Positions 63,771 through 64,000 of a stretch of DNA of 64,000 nucleotides are shown piece by piece. Made by a program: the position numbers and the translations under genes. The notes beneath the pieces were generated by a model. It was not told where the DNA came from. It did not search any database and saw only the letters and a list, made by a program, of their open reading frames with translations. Origin of the DNA: Puccinia triticina (lineage: Eukaryota > Basidiomycota > Pucciniomycetes > Pucciniales > Pucciniaceae); contig NC_070564.1 in NCBI RefSeq assembly GCF_026914185.1, positions 2,046,001 through 2,110,000 on the forward strand, given 5' to 3'. Each line of letters opens with the position of its first letter. The first letter of the stretch is position 1.

Positions 63771-64000
63771 TGGTTTCAAACGTTTCTTGGCCATCAGGAT
63801 AGATATCAAAATTGTGACGGAGAAGTCTCTATGTCCCAAGAATGAAAGCCGTGGTGAATTCAGCCAGAGTGTATAAAGGCAACAAGATGACTGATGGGAT
63901 ATACCCTGAATTGTATGAATATGAACCGAGTAAAGAAACCAATCAACCAAGTCAAGAAAATAATGTTTCAGAGCTTGAATGTAAAAGGTGCGAGACGTCA

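Overview
This window reads as nuclear DNA of a filamentous basidiomycete, most likely a rust fungus (Pucciniales, Puccinia-like). That assignment is inference. It rests on genes split by many 45-120 bp GT-AG introns, extreme transposable-element density, Gypsy elements with a basidiomycete-type reverse transcriptase box (FIDD.GIKGP), a pectin lyase, and a small secreted repeat protein of the candidate-effector type. Only two loci look like ordinary host genes: the small secreted protein (22483-22830) and a 12-exon pectin lyase (60043-62284, minus strand). Most of the rest is mobile or repetitive.

Left part (1-19.7 kb). An LTR retrotransposon on the minus strand (E0: spliced gag-like gene 1-1082, LTR about 1418-3082) sits in the 5' side of a Ty3/Gypsy chromovirus on the plus strand (3083-7230; 1270-codon RT-RNaseH-integrase-chromodomain ORF with three in-frame ~82-87 codon repeats). 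An LTR fragment and a Copia gag fragment follow. Then comes a large Helitron on the minus strand (3' end CTAG at 9028). It carries a decayed Rep gene (HUH domain), an open Pif1-family helicase, and three genes resembling OB-fold/ssDNA-binding proteins.

Middle (19.7-52.6 kb). A dispersed repeat pair in inverted orientation precedes the secreted-protein gene. Next is a complete LTR element, E3 (23594-29202), with 872-bp LTRs identical as far as I could read, a 5-bp target duplication, and a gag-like ORF but no pol. Then come two related Gypsy elements, one nested in the other: E1 (29829-45794, 3' end lost) contains E2 (32575-41083). E2 is inserted at the gag-pro junction with a 4-bp duplication, and removing it restores the E1 reading frame. 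Both carry a 50-nt complement of mature tRNA-Tyr next to the 5' LTR. Both also carry several homologous ~103-117 bp segments that look like introns. E1 is cut off by a ~174-bp satellite array (45795-50260), which contains a MITE. An antisense Gypsy remnant (E4) with a second MITE of the same family follows.

Right part (52.6-64 kb). There is a Helitron-like terminus, then a non-autonomous hAT element (54023-55768) with an 8-bp target duplication and an internal palindromic minisatellite. Unrecognised minus-strand reading frames (55.8-58.8 kb) are interspersed with two more copies of the dispersed repeat, followed by the pectin lyase gene. Everything was read by eye; exon boundaries come from reading-frame continuity and GT/GC-AG sites, not from transcripts.
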